64,000 bases of DNA from Hymenobacter nivis (GCF_003149515.1 NZ_CP029145.1:4216001-4280000); one strand, 5' to 3'. Shown: positions 39,071 to 49,302, counted from the stretch's first letter. Program-made: numbers and translations. The notes: generated by a model from the sequence alone, not told the origin.

Positions 39071-42000
39071 TTAATTGAGGATGACCAATTTTTCAAATTT
39101 GGAAGCCGTAGCGTGGTCCCGCTGGGCCCGCACGTTCACCCGGTACACGTACACGCCGCGCGCCAGCTGGTCGTTGAATTCGTCGCGCCCGTCCCAGCTG
39201 ATGCTTTTCTGGTGCGGTTCGCTGTTGACGACGGTAGCAGTGAGGGTACGCACGAGCCGGCCCGACACGGTAAAGATTTGCACCTGCACGTCGAGGTCGT
39301 CGCCCTCGCGGTTCTGATCGAAGTGAAACGTAGTAGCACTAGCAAACGGATTGGGGTAGTTGAGCACGTGCGACAGCGCCAGCTGCTCGGTGCGGGCCAC
39401 CACAAACTCAATCTCGCGCTCCGTGGAGTTGTTGTAGGTGTCCCAGGCCTTCAGTTTCAGGGTGTGGGGCCCCACCGCCAGGTTCTTGTAGAGGTACTTC
39501 ACCTGCCCCGACCGGAAGTTATCGACCTTGCCCACGTAGGCGTCGTTGAGCACCGTGAGGCCGGCGGCGTTGCCGTCGAGCACGGCCGTAATCTCGTGCC
39601 CGATGCCCGCGCCGGTGGTGTTGATGCCCGAGTTGTCGCTCAGGTTGGCCAGCAGCGTGGTATTTTGTCCCGTGAGGCCCCCAAAGGCAAATGTTTCGCT
39701 GTCCATGAACAGGGCCACAGCGGGCGGTACCGTGTCGCGGGCCGTGCCGGTGGCCGCGCCGCCCACCGGCGCCGCCAGGCGGCCGGTGGCGTCGGTGCCC
39801 TTGCCGCCGTCGGCGCTGGGGCTGAAGGCGTAGAGGCTCACCTTGCCGGGGCCCACATTGTAGCTGATGTCCCTCGGCACCACGAAGCGCAGGCTGAACT
39901 GTCCGTTCGTCACGGTGGCCTGGCCGCTGTAAATCACGCTTTCCTGCACTTGCACGGGCCGGGGCCCGTCGGCGGCGTTGTTGGCTACCTTGTTGCCCAG
40001 CGTCAGCACCGTGGCGGGCTTGTCGTACACCGTCACTTGGGCAGTGCCGTTGAAGCCGCTGTTTAGGGCCCCGGCGTTCAGTACGCGGCCGTGCAGACGC
40101 ACGGGGCTCAGGGCCTGGAGGGTAGGCGGCGCGGCCCCGCCGCCCACGTATTGCTTGTTGAGGCTGTCGAGCTGCACCGTTTGCTGCGGGTAGGCCAGCG
40201 TCATGCTGGGGTCGCCGAGCAGGGTGTAGTTGCGGTTGTTGAGCACGCTGGCTTGGCCGGGGCCCGGGTAGGCGTTTTTGGCCAGCATGGTCACGGTGCC
40301 CATGGCGGGCATTTTGCCGCTGGGCAGGGGCTGGAACACGTTGTTATAGAAGGCCGCGTTGAGCCCGTAGTTCTGGCCCGCCTCCACCACGCGGGTGGTT
40401 GTGAACAGCCCGATGGCCCCGCCACCGTTGGCATTGTCGGTGAGCACCTGCTCGCCGGCCGACGTGAAATCGGGGTTGTCGTAGGTGCTCAGGTCGCAGG
40501 TGCCGGTCACCATGAAGGCCAGCTTGACGCTGTTTCGCAGAGCCAGGGCGGTGGCGTTGGTGAAAATCTGGTCGTTCGATAAGCCCGTGGGGCCCCCGTG
40601 GCCGAGGTAGTTTATCAGCAGCGAGCCGCCCTCAAACGACTCGTCCACGGCCTTGTTCATCTCGGGCGAGCGCAGGCCGGCCGCCCCCGACACCTGCGGG
40701 TACAGGTCGAGGTACACCTTATGCACGTTGTAGGCCGGGTAGTTGGCCTGGATGCCGGCGGCCAGCGGCTCCGAGCCGCCGCCCACAAACAGGTCGCCGT
40801 TGCCATCGTCGGCCCACAGCGACAGGCGGTTGCGCCACTTGCCGAAGCTGGCCGGGGCGTCGTAGGCAATCAGCTTATCCACCATCAGGCGGGCGTTGTC
40901 GGCGTTGGCGGGGCTGCCTTTGGGGGCTCGCACCGGCAGGCGGCCCACCCCCACGTCCTGCACCTCGGTGCCGGTCGGGTTCTCCGACAACTCGCCCTCG
41001 TTGTCGTCGAGCAGCGCGTAATAGTCTTCGGATGAATAGGTTACTGTGCTGCCGTAGAAGGCCGTTAGTGACTCGCGCGACTCGTAGGTGGGGACGTAGT
41101 TCTGGTTGGCGCGGTCGAAGTCGGCGTCGGAGCGGAACGGGGCCCGGCTGGCCCACCACGCGGGCTCTTGGCTCTTGTCGTTGTATGGGCTCGATTTATA
41201 GTCGAACGACGCATCGCCGAACAGCAGCAAATACTGGAGCTTGCCCGCCGGGGCCCGGTCGTACACCTGCTTCATGAAGTCGCGGATGGCCGTGGCGTCC
41301 TGCCCGCCCGAGCCAAACTCGTTGTACACTTCCTTAGTCGTGGCCACGGCCACCTTCAGGCCGTCGTGGGTGCGGCGGTGGTCGGCCAGCCGGTTAGCCT
41401 GTTCGCGGAAGGCCGGGTAGGTCACAATCACCAAATCGTAGCTGCCGTCGAGGGCATGCAAGTCCTGGTTGGGCACTTTGCCGAAGGTTCGTGGCTTGGC
41501 AAACGCGCCGTCGGGCTGGAAGGCCACGTACTCGCGCAGCGTGTCGGTGGCGGCCGCAAACGTGCCGGCCGCATCCAGGGCCTGGGCCACGGCGTGGCGC
41601 GGGTTGGTCACGTCCCACACCGCGGTGGCGGCGGTGGTGCCAGCCAGCGCGAAGCGCGTCACGGCCCCGGGCCCCACGCTGGCCAGCGACCGGAATTCCA
41701 GCGCCGGCCCGCTCAGCGTGAGGCGGCGCTGGGCGTTGATTTCCAGGTAATCAAGGTAGCCCACGCCGGTGCCCGATAGGCTGTTGAAGGTCAGGCCCAC
41801 GCTGAGGTTGGCGGCCGGTGCGGCGGGCAGCACCACGGGCAGCGTGGGCGTAGCCACGTTGGCCACCGCGTAGTAGGCCTGTCCGTTCACGGGGGCCACC
41901 TGCACGGTGCCAATGGCCGCGCCGTTCAGCATGGCGGTGAACTGGCTGCCGCTGAGGTCGGTGGCCGCCAGGACCAGCGTGACCTGGGCCGTGGAGCCGG

Positions 42001-43081
42001 GCACGAGGTCGGGCAGGCTGGCCGGGAAGTCAACCGTGCGCGTCAGCACCGACTGCGGCGAGAAGCTTTCGCCCAGCCACTGCCGGCCCGAGCGCAGCAA
42101 ATTCACCAAGTCGTGTTCGTAGAAAGCCCGCTCGTCGAACGTGCTGACGGTGCGCGTGGCCGCCGTACCCGGGGCCCCCGCCGTGGCTACGCGCTGCGGG
42201 GCCCGGGCCGCGGCCTGGGTGGTCAGGAAGTAGTAGGCCGTGTCGCAGTAGAAGTTGTTACGGTGCCGGAACCGGCCGTTTTCGGCGTACCAGGTGTGGG
42301 GCCCCGGCGCGTAGAACAGCAGGTATTCGTCAGCATCAAACGAATTATCGGCGTTGCCCACGAAGCGCACCGCGTTTTCCACCAGGTCGTCGGGGCGGTA
42401 GGTGAGGTTGGGCTGTGGGAGCAGGCCTGCCGCGTTGCCGTAGAGACGCAGGGCTTTGGGGTCGGTGGTGGCGGGGTTGAAGCCCAGCGTTTTCAGCGTG
42501 GCTTGGTCTATTTTATATACGCCGTTGGTCGGCACGCCCAGCTTGTACCAGTCGCCAGCGGCCAGCACCGAGTGAGCCGCGTGGGCCCGGGCCGTGCCGC
42601 CGCTGCCGCCGCGCGCGGCGCGGGGCTCGGCCAAAGAATAGCTAAAATCGAACGATACCAGCCGCTCGGGCTGGCCGGTTTGGGGGTTGCGGCGGGCGGG
42701 GCGCAAGCTAAAGCGTGTGACGGGTAATTTAGCCTCGGTGCCCGTGCTGAGCTGCACTTCCGGCGCGGCCGGCAGCTTGCTGGCATCCAGCAGCTTGGCG
42801 TCGGCCGCCGAAAACGCCTCGTACACCGGGTTCAGCAGCTCGCCCTGGCGCACGTCGCCGGTCAGCCGCTGGCTGAAAACCCCGATTTGCTCGTCAAACG
42901 CCGCGTAGGCCCCCGCGAAGGTGGGCACCCGCTGCTGGGCCCGGCCGGTGCGGCTGGGCACCTCGGCGTAGCCACCCCAGCGCAGCACCACGTGGGCCGT
43001 GGCGGGGCCCTGCGCCCGCGCCGCCGGGGGGGCCGTCCATCCCAATCCTACAAGCAGCAGCAAGAGAAAAAATCGCGGCAT
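39071..43081 (-). CDS. porU: Type IX secretion system sortase PorU
   Basis: A 1336-residue surface protease of the gingipain (C25) family from ATG 43081, with a signal peptide (MPRFFLLLLLVGLGWTAPPA). The catalytic domain lies around residues 580-1000, with the His in LLINYLGHGGPTGLSNDQIF and the Cys in FMVTGTCDLSTYDNPDF. The C-terminus is a type A CTD (LNYPNPFASATTFHF, IFTVSGRLVRTL, DQLARGVYVYRV). PorU removes the CTD of secreted cargo and links it to A-LPS. It is long for the family (about 1150-1300). It is the largest gene here and precedes porV. Confidence 0.96.
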   Translation of the reverse strand: MPRFFLLLLLVGLGWTAPPAARAQGPATAHVVLRWGGYAEVPSRTGRAQQRVPTFAGAYAAFDEQIGVFSQRLTGDVRQGELLNPVYEAFSAADAKLLDASKLPAAPEVQLSTGTEAKLPVTRFSLRPARRNPQTGQPERLVSFDFSYSLAEPRAARGGSGGTARAHAAHSVLAAGDWYKLGVPTNGVYKIDQATLKTLGFNPATTDPKALRLYGNAAGLLPQPNLTYRPDDLVENAVRFVGNADNSFDADEYLLFYAPGPHTWYAENGRFRHRNNFYCDTAYYFLTTQAAARAPQRVATAGAPGTAATRTVSTFDERAFYEHDLVNLLRSGRQWLGESFSPQSVLTRTVDFPASLPDLVPGSTAQVTLVLAATDLSGSQFTAMLNGAAIGTVQVAPVNGQAYYAVANVATPTLPVVLPAAPAANLSVGLTFNSLSGTGVGYLDYLEINAQRRLTLSGPALEFRSLASVGPGAVTRFALAGTTAATAVWDVTNPRHAVAQALDAAGTFAAATDTLREYVAFQPDGAFAKPRTFGKVPNQDLHALDGSYDLVIVTYPAFREQANRLADHRRTHDGLKVAVATTKEVYNEFGSGGQDATAIRDFMKQVYDRAPAGKLQYLLLFGDASFDYKSSPYNDKSQEPAWWASRAPFRSDADFDRANQNYVPTYESRESLTAFYGSTVTYSSEDYYALLDDNEGELSENPTGTEVQDVGVGRLPVRAPKGSPANADNARLMVDKLIAYDAPASFGKWRNRLSLWADDGNGDLFVGGGSEPLAAGIQANYPAYNVHKVYLDLYPQVSGAAGLRSPEMNKAVDESFEGGSLLINYLGHGGPTGLSNDQIFTNATALALRNSVKLAFMVTGTCDLSTYDNPDFTSAGEQVLTDNANGGGAIGLFTTTRVVEAGQNYGLNAAFYNNVFQPLPSGKMPAMGTVTMLAKNAYPGPGQASVLNNRNYTLLGDPSMTLAYPQQTVQLDSLNKQYVGGGAAPPTLQALSPVRLHGRVLNAGALNSGFNGTAQVTVYDKPATVLTLGNKVANNAADGPRPVQVQESVIYSGQATVTNGQFSLRFVVPRDISYNVGPGKVSLYAFSPSADGGKGTDATGRLAAPVGGAATGTARDTVPPAVALFMDSETFAFGGLTGQNTTLLANLSDNSGINTTGAGIGHEITAVLDGNAAGLTVLNDAYVGKVDNFRSGQVKYLYKNLAVGPHTLKLKAWDTYNNSTEREIEFVVARTEQLALSHVLNYPNPFASATTFHFDQNREGDDLDVQVQIFTVSGRLVRTLTATVVNSEPHQKSISWDGRDEFNDQLARGVYVYRVNVRAQRDHATASKFEKLVILN

Positions 43082-43210
43082 AGAATAACGGCTAATGGGC
43101 CGGGCGGTTCCGGGATGCGGCCCCAACACCGAAGGCTAGTGTAGGGTTTGGCCCGTGGCCGGGGCCCTAACTGAAAGCGGCTGTTTTTATTGTGAAGCGG
43201 CGGCCGGCCC

Positions 43211-43948
43211 TCACATCCGCCGGGGCCCCACCACCGACAGGCCCACGTAGAGCAGCACCACCAGCGGCACGGCGGCCGCGTGCAGCCACAGTCCCAGCGC
43301 CGCTGCCAGCAGCAAAAATAGGTAGCGCTGCCGGTTGCCCACCAGGCCGAAGCTTTTGAATTTCAGCGCGAACAGCGGCAGCTCGGCCACCAGCAGGCCC
43401 GAGAGCAGCAACGTAAGGCCCAGCAGTACCCAGGGGTTCAAAACCAGCCCCGTGGCGGTGGTGGGCTCGCCCGCGTGGGCCGCCAGGATGAGGGGCAGCG
43501 AGGCCACCACCAGCGTGCTGGCCGGGGTGGGCAAGCCAATGAAGGAGTTGGTCTGCCGGGTATCGTTGTTGAACTTGGCCAGCCGCAGCGCCGAAAAAAT
43601 GGTGATGGTAAACGCCGCGAATGGCAGGTACTGGAGCCCGCTCGCCAGCGGGGCAGCGGCGGGCCCTGATAATCCCAAAGCGCTGATTATTAATTGAAAT
43701 AGCATGGCCCCCGGCACCACCCCGAACGATACCATGTCGGCCAGTGAATCTAAATCTTTGCCGATGGGAGAAGACACGCGCAGGGCCCGCGCCACCAGCC
43801 CATCAAGAAAATCGGCCACCGCGGCCAGGCCCACAAAGTAGGCCCCCACCACCAAGTTATGCAGGCCGGGGTTGAAGATGAATGTCAGCGCCAGGCACCC
43901 GCACAGTAAGTTCAGGCAAGTGAGGGCGTTGGGGAGATGCTTTTTCAA
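43211..43948 (-). CDS. pssA: CDP-diacylglycerol-serine O-phosphatidyltransferase
   Basis: A 245-residue inner-membrane enzyme of the CDP-alcohol phosphatidyltransferase family. The metal and substrate motif D-G-x2-A-R-x8-G-x3-D-x3-D is visible in FLDGLVARALRVSSPIGKDLDSLADMVSFG. The start is a TTG at 43948, giving MKKHLPNALTCLNLLCGCLA, which matches the usual beginning of PssA; no ATG is suitable. Six or seven hydrophobic segments follow. It makes phosphatidylserine for phosphatidylethanolamine synthesis. The last segment resembles the C-terminus of the short Bacillus-type PssA. Confidence 0.92.
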   Translation of the reverse strand: MKKHLPNALTCLNLLCGCLALTFIFNPGLHNLVVGAYFVGLAAVADFLDGLVARALRVSSPIGKDLDSLADMVSFGVVPGAMLFQLIISALGLSGPAAAPLASGLQYLPFAAFTITIFSALRLAKFNNDTRQTNSFIGLPTPASTLVVASLPLILAAHAGEPTTATGLVLNPWVLLGLTLLLSGLLVAELPLFALKFKSFGLVGNRQRYLFLLLAAALGLWLHAAAVPLVVLLYVGLSVVGPRRM

Positions 43949-44005
43949 AGGGAGACGAAGCGTTGTTTGGAAGCCATTTGCGTTGGCTGAAGAGTGCTTT
44001 ATATT

Positions 44006-44096
44006 GTCATGCTGAGCGTAGTCGAAGCATCTCTATCACGGCAGTGATTAAAATAATTAGTCAGCGGACGAGATGCTTCGACAAGCTCAGCATAAC
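44006..44096. repeat. Dispersed inverted repeat, copy 4
   Basis: GTCATGCTGAGCGTAGTCGA begins the left arm and its inverted form, ending AGCTCAGCATAAC, the right arm at 44096. It has the AGATGCTTCG core of copy 3 and a different centre. It lies between pssA and the MBL hydrolase gene. Confidence 0.85.
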
Positions 44097-44159
44097 CGGT
44101 TTTATTAACTCAAACACCTTAATAATCAACAGAATACGGCCGCGGGCCGCCAATATCTT

Positions 44160-44801
44160 CTACACCAGGTACGGGTTGCCTTGCCGCTCGGCGCCGATGG
44201 TAGTGCTGGGGCCGTGGCCGGGGTGCACCACTGTGGCATCGGGCAGCGTGAGCAGCTCGGTATCGATGCTGCGCAGCAGGGTTTTGAGGTCGCCGCCGGG
44301 CAGGTCGGTGCGGCCGATGCTGCGCTGAAACAGCACGTCGCCGCCCACCACCTGGCCGCTGGGCGCGTGGTAAAATACCACATGGCCCGGCGCGTGGCCC
44401 GGCGTGAAGCGCACTTCCAGCTCCGTTTCGCCGAAGCGTACAGGCGTGCCGGCCGCCAGGGTCCCGGTGGGCGTGGCGGCCTGGTAGGCCCCGAAGCCGT
44501 AGGGCCCCGCGTAGCTGGCCACGGCGGCCAGCGTGGGCCGGTCGAGGTCGTGCACGAGCAGGGGCGTGCCGGGCCACGTGCGCAGCACGTAGGCGCAGCC
44601 CAGCACGTGGTCGATGTGGGCGTGGGTGAGCAGCACGGCGGCCACGGCCAGGTGGTTGTCGTCGATGTACTGCTTCAGCTCGGCCTGCTCGGCCACGGTG
44701 TAGCAGCCGGGGTCCACGATGACGCAGGCGCGGGTGGCCTCATCGGTGAGGACGTAGGTATTTTCGGAAAAGCCGTTGAAGGTGAAAGTCTTGAGGAGCA
44801 T
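44160..44801 (-). CDS. MBL-fold metallo-hydrolase (glyoxalase II-like)
   Basis: A 213-residue protein from ATG 44801 (MLLKTFTFNGFSENTYVLTD). Metal-binding residues are complete: THAHIDHVLG (HxHxDH), the His in TPGHAPGHVVFY, the Asp in VVGGDVLFQRSIGRTDLPGG and the His in VVHPGHGPSTTIGAE. The pattern matches glyoxalase II-like hydrolases acting on thioesters, though short bacterial members act on other substrates. The upstream continuation of the frame is a GC-rich non-conserved stretch. It is divergent from the FAD oxidoreductase gene. Confidence 0.9.
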   Translation of the reverse strand: MLLKTFTFNGFSENTYVLTDEATRACVIVDPGCYTVAEQAELKQYIDDNHLAVAAVLLTHAHIDHVLGCAYVLRTWPGTPLLVHDLDRPTLAAVASYAGPYGFGAYQAATPTGTLAAGTPVRFGETELEVRFTPGHAPGHVVFYHAPSGQVVGGDVLFQRSIGRTDLPGGDLKTLLRSIDTELLTLPDATVVHPGHGPSTTIGAERQGNPYLV

Positions 44802-44918
44802 GGGAAATGCGAAGAAGAAGAAAAAGCCGCCCGGCCGCCGCCCGGCCGCCGCCCGCAACGGCCCGGCAAAGTACGGCAGCGCTTCGGCGTTTCTCCCCGC
44901 CGGCCGTACCTTGCTGCT

Positions 44919-46019
44919 ATGACGGATTGCGACTTTTTGGTGGTGGGCCACGGCCTAGCGGGCGCCACATTGGCCGATGAGCTGCAACGCCGCGGCCACC
45001 GCGTGCTGGTGTACGACGCCGGCCGGCCCGATTCGGCCTCGCGCGTGGCCGCCGGCCTCGTCAACCCCGTGGCCGGCCGGCGCTTCGCCCTAGCTTGGCG
45101 CGCCGACGAGCTTATTCCCTACGCCACTACCTATTATAGGGCCCTGGAGGCCCGGCTCGGGCAGGATTTTTACACCGCCGCGCCCATCTTTAAGGTATTC
45201 GGCTCGGAGGAAGAGCAGGCCGCCCTGGTGGCTCGCAGTGCCAAGCAGCCCTGGGGCGATTTCGTGGCTGAAATCCTCACCCACGACCCCGGTCTGCCCG
45301 GCGTGCTGGCCCCCCACGGCGGGGCCTGGTTGCGCCACGGCGGCTATTTGGCGGTGGCCGAGCTGCTGGCCGCGCTGGCCGCCGAAGGCGAAGCCGCTGG
45401 CTGGCTGCGGCGCGAAGCTTTTGACTGGGCCCGGCTCGTTAGCATCCCGGCCAGCGCGGGGCCGGCTTTTGTGTACAACGGTGCCGTGCGGGCGCGCCAC
45501 GTAGTGTGCTGTGAAGGGGCCGAAGCCGTTCACAACCCGTATTTTAACTGGCTACCCCTTACCCCCAACCAGGGCGAGGTACTGGACGTAGAATGCACCG
45601 GCCTGGAGGCTGGGCAAGTGCTCAACCGGGGCGTCTACGTAGTGCCGCTGGGGGCGGGGCGCTTCCGCGTGGGGGCCACCTACCGCTGGCCGCCCTTTGC
45701 CGAGGGCCCCACAGCCGACGGCCGCGCCGAACTGGCCACCCGCCTGGGGGCCCTCACCAGCGCGCCGTTTGCGGTGGTGGGGCAGCGGGCGGGAGTGCGG
45801 CCCGCCGTGCGCGACCGCAAGCCGCTGCTGGGGCCCCACCCCGCGGTGCCGGGCCTCAGCTTCTGCGGGGGCTACGGCTCGAAGGGCGTGGTGCTGGCCC
45901 CGCGGCTGGCGGCGCTGATGGCCGACTGGCTGGCTGGGCAGGCTGACCTTTGGCCCGAAGTGAGCCTGGCCCGCTACGGGGCCCTGTGGCCAGCCCCGGT
46001 GGCAGCCCCGGAAATTTAG
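44919..46019 (+). CDS. FAD-dependent oxidoreductase of the DAO family
   Basis: A 366-residue protein from ATG 44919 (MTDCDFLVVGHGLAGATLAD); the open frame starts far upstream but that part is antisense to the MBL gene. FLVVGHGLAGATLADELQRRGHRVLVYDAG is the FAD-binding GxGxxG fold, GLVNPVAGRRFALAWRADEL a substrate-domain segment, and PAVRDRKPLLGPHP with FCGGYGSKGVVLAPRLA the C-terminal flavin-binding block. The family includes glycine and D-amino acid oxidases; the substrate here is not known. A possible -7 element (TACCTTGC) lies just before the start. Confidence 0.87.
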   Translation: MTDCDFLVVGHGLAGATLADELQRRGHRVLVYDAGRPDSASRVAAGLVNPVAGRRFALAWRADELIPYATTYYRALEARLGQDFYTAAPIFKVFGSEEEQAALVARSAKQPWGDFVAEILTHDPGLPGVLAPHGGAWLRHGGYLAVAELLAALAAEGEAAGWLRREAFDWARLVSIPASAGPAFVYNGAVRARHVVCCEGAEAVHNPYFNWLPLTPNQGEVLDVECTGLEAGQVLNRGVYVVPLGAGRFRVGATYRWPPFAEGPTADGRAELATRLGALTSAPFAVVGQRAGVRPAVRDRKPLLGPHPAVPGLSFCGGYGSKGVVLAPRLAALMADWLAGQADLWPEVSLARYGALWPAPVAAPEI

Positions 46020-46062
46020 CTTTTACAGCGGACTAATTTCCGCCTTTGTTCGTTCGCTGACT

Positions 46063-49000
46063 ATGACAAACATTACCTTGGTAAGGAAAGCGGTGCGGGG
46101 CGCGTGCGCACTGGTGTTTTTGTTGGCCGCGGGGGCCCCGGCGCGGGCCCAAACGGCGCAGGAGCAGTTCGGGCGGGTGCGCATTCAGTACCGCGACTTT
46201 CACTGGCAGCAGTATTCCACCCAGAACTTCACGGTGATGTTTTACGACGGCAACGAGCCCGCCGCCCGCCGCGCCGTGGACTACGCTGAGAAAGAGTTGC
46301 AGCGCGTCACGGCCCTCATCGGGTACTACCCCTACGCCAAAACTACCATCATGCTCTACAACTCGGTGGGCGACCTCCGGCAGAGCAACGTGGGCCTCGA
46401 CCCCAACCCCGAAACGGTGGCCGGCGGCGACGCGCCCCTGGCCCGCATGAGCAAGGTGCAAATCGCCTTCACCGGCCTGCAAACCGACTATAAGCGTGAA
46501 ATTAGCTTTCAGCTCACGCAGGTACTGCTGAACGACATGATGTACGGCGGCTCGCTGCGCGAAGTGCTGCAAAGCAGCTACTTGCTGCAACTGCCCGACT
46601 GGTTCATCAGCGGGGCCGCGGCCTACGCCGCCGAGGGCTGGAGCGTGGACATGGACGGCTACATGCGCGACATGACGCGGCTGTACCCCAACGGCAACCG
46701 CACGGCGCCGTTCTTCATCCGCGATGCGCGCCTGGCCGGCCATAGCGTCTGGAACTACATTGCCGAGCGCTACGGATACACCAGTATCCAGAACATCCTG
46801 AACCTGACGCGTATCACGCGCGACGCGGAAGTGGGCATCAGCTCGTCGCTGAACGTGCCATATAAAGTATTTATGCGCGACTGGCTGGCTTACTACCGGT
46901 CCCTGAACGCGCAGCCGGCCACCGCCGCACTGGCCCTGCCCGACGCCAAGTTCCAGGTGGGCAGCCGCAACCGTCGGGCCACCATCTACTCGCAGCCCGT
47001 GTTCAGCCCCAACGGCCAGCAGCTGGCCTACGCCGTGAACGAGCTGGGCCGCTACCGCGTGGTGGTGGCCCGCCGCGATGGCAGCCACCGCAACACCGTG
47101 GCCCGCGGCGGCTACAAAACCCCCGACCAGCAAGTGGAAAACCGCCTGCCGGTGCTGGCCTGGCGCGGCAACACCCAGGTGGCCGTGGCCGAAATGGCCC
47201 AGGGCGCCATGACGCTGCACCTGCGCGAGGCCACCGGCAACAACATGCTCGTCCGCCTACGCACGCTGGTGACGTTCCGGCGGCCGGCCTCACTGTTTAG
47301 TACCTACGACCAGGTGCTGAGCATGAACTACTCGGCCGATGGCAAGGCGCTGGTGTTTAGCGCCGTGCGCGGTGGTCAGAACGATTTGTACGTGCTGCGG
47401 GCCGGTAGCCGCCAGGCCGAGCAGCTCACCAACGACCTGTTCGACGACGCGCAGCCGGTGTTCATGCCCGACGGCAAGAGCATTGCTTTCAGCTCGAACC
47501 GCTACCTCGATTCGCTGGGGCAGTCGCGCCCGGCTACGTTCCCCAACGTAGTGAACAACTTCGACTTGTTCCTCTACCACCTCGACGGGCGCACCCTACC
47601 GGTGGAGCTACTGGCCAGCACTATCTCTAACGAAACCCGCCCCCGGGCCCTGTCCGACGACCAGCTCCTGTACCTGGGCGAGGAGAGCGGCGTGCGCAGC
47701 CTCTACCGCTACACCATTTCGACCAAGCAGCGCGACCGCCTGACGAGCTTTCTGCCCAACATCAGCGACTTCGACTACAGCCCCACCACCACGGCCCTGG
47801 CCATGGTGGCCCCCGTGCAGGCGCGCGACGTACTCTACGCCTACCCCAAGTTTGAGCTGCCCACGGCCCAGCCCGCCACCAAAACCGCCCGCCAGAAAAC
47901 CTTGGAAGACCGCTCGGCGGCCCCCGTGGCCGCCGCAGCTAAAGCTGCGGCCCGGGCCACTGCGGCGTCGGCGGATACCGCCAGGGCCCCCGGCACGCGC
48001 CGGGCCCGCCGCAAGGCCAGCGATGCGGTGAACACCAACGACTACGTGTTTGAGGAGGATGAGCCGGCGCGGCCCGTGGCGCGCGCCGCCCGCCGCCCCG
48101 TGAACAAGGTGCTGCCCGAAGTGCCCCAGGTGACGGGGCCCTACCGCTACGATACGCGGTTCATGGCCGACAACATCACCACCTCGGTGAAGTGGGACCC
48201 GCTGCTGGGCGTCGGCTTGCAGTTCCGGGCCCACCTGAACGACTTACTGGAAAACCAGCGCATCGACGCCGGCCTGTTTGGGCTCTTCGACCTGCGCACC
48301 AGCAACATCAATGCCTCCTATACCAACCTCACCCACCGCGTCGACTGGACGATTGCCTACCAGAAGCAGGCGTATTTCTTTGATCTGCAAGATGGCAGCC
48401 GCTTTCGCTACGGCCGGCACGAGGCGGCTGTCACGTTTGCCTACCCGCTCACCCACAACCTGAGCCTGCGCGCTGGCCCGCGCTACGAAAACCTCAACCG
48501 CACCCTCTCCAACAGCTTCTCCAACGCCCTGGATAACAACCAGAACTACGTGGGCTACAAGGCCGAGCTGGTGTTCGACAATTCCATTGCTACCGGCGTG
48601 AACATGCTGCGCGGCACCCGCATGAAGGTGGCCTTGCAGCAGCTGCGGGGCATTAACAACGCGGCCCTCAACTTCGGTAAGCTCACCGTGGACCTGCGCC
48701 ACTACCAGAAAATACACCGCTCCATCATTTGGGCCAACCGGGCCAGCTACGGGCAATTTTTCGGGCCCAATCCCCAGTATTTTCGCCTGGGCGGCATGGA
48801 CAACTGGTTTTTCCCGAATTACAAAGACGACCGGGTGCTATTTCAGCCCAACGTGCCGGTACCCGACCCCAGCCAAATCTTCAACCAGCAGTTCGTGACC
48901 AACTTGCGGGGCTTTAACTATAGTACCCGCATTGGCTCGCGCTACCTGCTGCTCAACAGTGAGTTGCGGGTGCCCATTGTGCAGTACCTATCGCGGCGGC

Positions 49001-49302
49001 CCATCTACTCGGCCTTCCTGCGCAACCTCCAGTTCACGGGCTTCGTGGACGCGGGCACGGCCTACTCGGGCGGCAATCCGCTCACGGTGGACAACTCGAA
49101 CAACACCGTGAAATTTGGTGGCAACGGCAACCCGTTCTCGGGCACCGTCACCAACTTCAGCAACCCGCTGCTGGTGGGTTACGGCGTGGGCGTGCGCACC
49201 ACGCTCTTCGGCTTCTATGGCAAGGGCGACGTGGCCTGGGGTCGCGAAAACTACACCACTAACCCGCCCAAGTTCTACTTCACGCTAGGCTACGACTTCT
49301 AG
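46063..49302 (+). CDS. Large exported protein: peptidase-like N-terminus, WD40/PD40 propeller and C-terminal outer-membrane barrel
   Basis: A 1079-residue protein from ATG 46063 with a signal peptide ending near ARAQ. Residues 30-270 have a gluzincin-like layout (YAEKELQRVTALIGYYPYAKTTIMLYN, LPDWFISGAAAYAAEGW) but no HExxH. Residues 290-600 contain TolB-like PD40 repeats (QPVFSPNGQQLAYAVNE, PVFMPDGKSIAFSSNRY). An Ala/Arg/Thr-rich linker follows (about 605-690). The C-terminal 390 residues are beta-strand-rich and end in the YDF motif typical of outer-membrane barrels. It should be anchored in the outer membrane with the propeller in the periplasm or outside. Similar proteins occur in other Bacteroidota; the role is unknown. 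Confidence 0.82.
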   Translation: MTNITLVRKAVRGACALVFLLAAGAPARAQTAQEQFGRVRIQYRDFHWQQYSTQNFTVMFYDGNEPAARRAVDYAEKELQRVTALIGYYPYAKTTIMLYNSVGDLRQSNVGLDPNPETVAGGDAPLARMSKVQIAFTGLQTDYKREISFQLTQVLLNDMMYGGSLREVLQSSYLLQLPDWFISGAAAYAAEGWSVDMDGYMRDMTRLYPNGNRTAPFFIRDARLAGHSVWNYIAERYGYTSIQNILNLTRITRDAEVGISSSLNVPYKVFMRDWLAYYRSLNAQPATAALALPDAKFQVGSRNRRATIYSQPVFSPNGQQLAYAVNELGRYRVVVARRDGSHRNTVARGGYKTPDQQVENRLPVLAWRGNTQVAVAEMAQGAMTLHLREATGNNMLVRLRTLVTFRRPASLFSTYDQVLSMNYSADGKALVFSAVRGGQNDLYVLRAGSRQAEQLTNDLFDDAQPVFMPDGKSIAFSSNRYLDSLGQSRPATFPNVVNNFDLFLYHLDGRTLPVELLASTISNETRPRALSDDQLLYLGEESGVRSLYRYTISTKQRDRLTSFLPNISDFDYSPTTTALAMVAPVQARDVLYAYPKFELPTAQPATKTARQKTLEDRSAAPVAAAAKAAARATAASADTARAPGTRRARRKASDAVNTNDYVFEEDEPARPVARAARRPVNKVLPEVPQVTGPYRYDTRFMADNITTSVKWDPLLGVGLQFRAHLNDLLENQRIDAGLFGLFDLRTSNINASYTNLTHRVDWTIAYQKQAYFFDLQDGSRFRYGRHEAAVTFAYPLTHNLSLRAGPRYENLNRTLSNSFSNALDNNQNYVGYKAELVFDNSIATGVNMLRGTRMKVALQQLRGINNAALNFGKLTVDLRHYQKIHRSIIWANRASYGQFFGPNPQYFRLGGMDNWFFPNYKDDRVLFQPNVPVPDPSQIFNQQFVTNLRGFNYSTRIGSRYLLLNSELRVPIVQYLSRRPIYSAFLRNLQFTGFVDAGTAYSGGNPLTVDNSNNTVKFGGNGNPFSGTVTNFSNPLLVGYGVGVRTTLFGFYGKGDVAWGRENYTTNPPKFYFTLGYDF

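Noticed and set aside
44181..44918. The upstream half of the long frame ending at 46019
   Set aside because: This part is antisense to the MBL hydrolase gene; the FAD-binding start at 44919 is clear, so the upstream stretch is not part of the protein.
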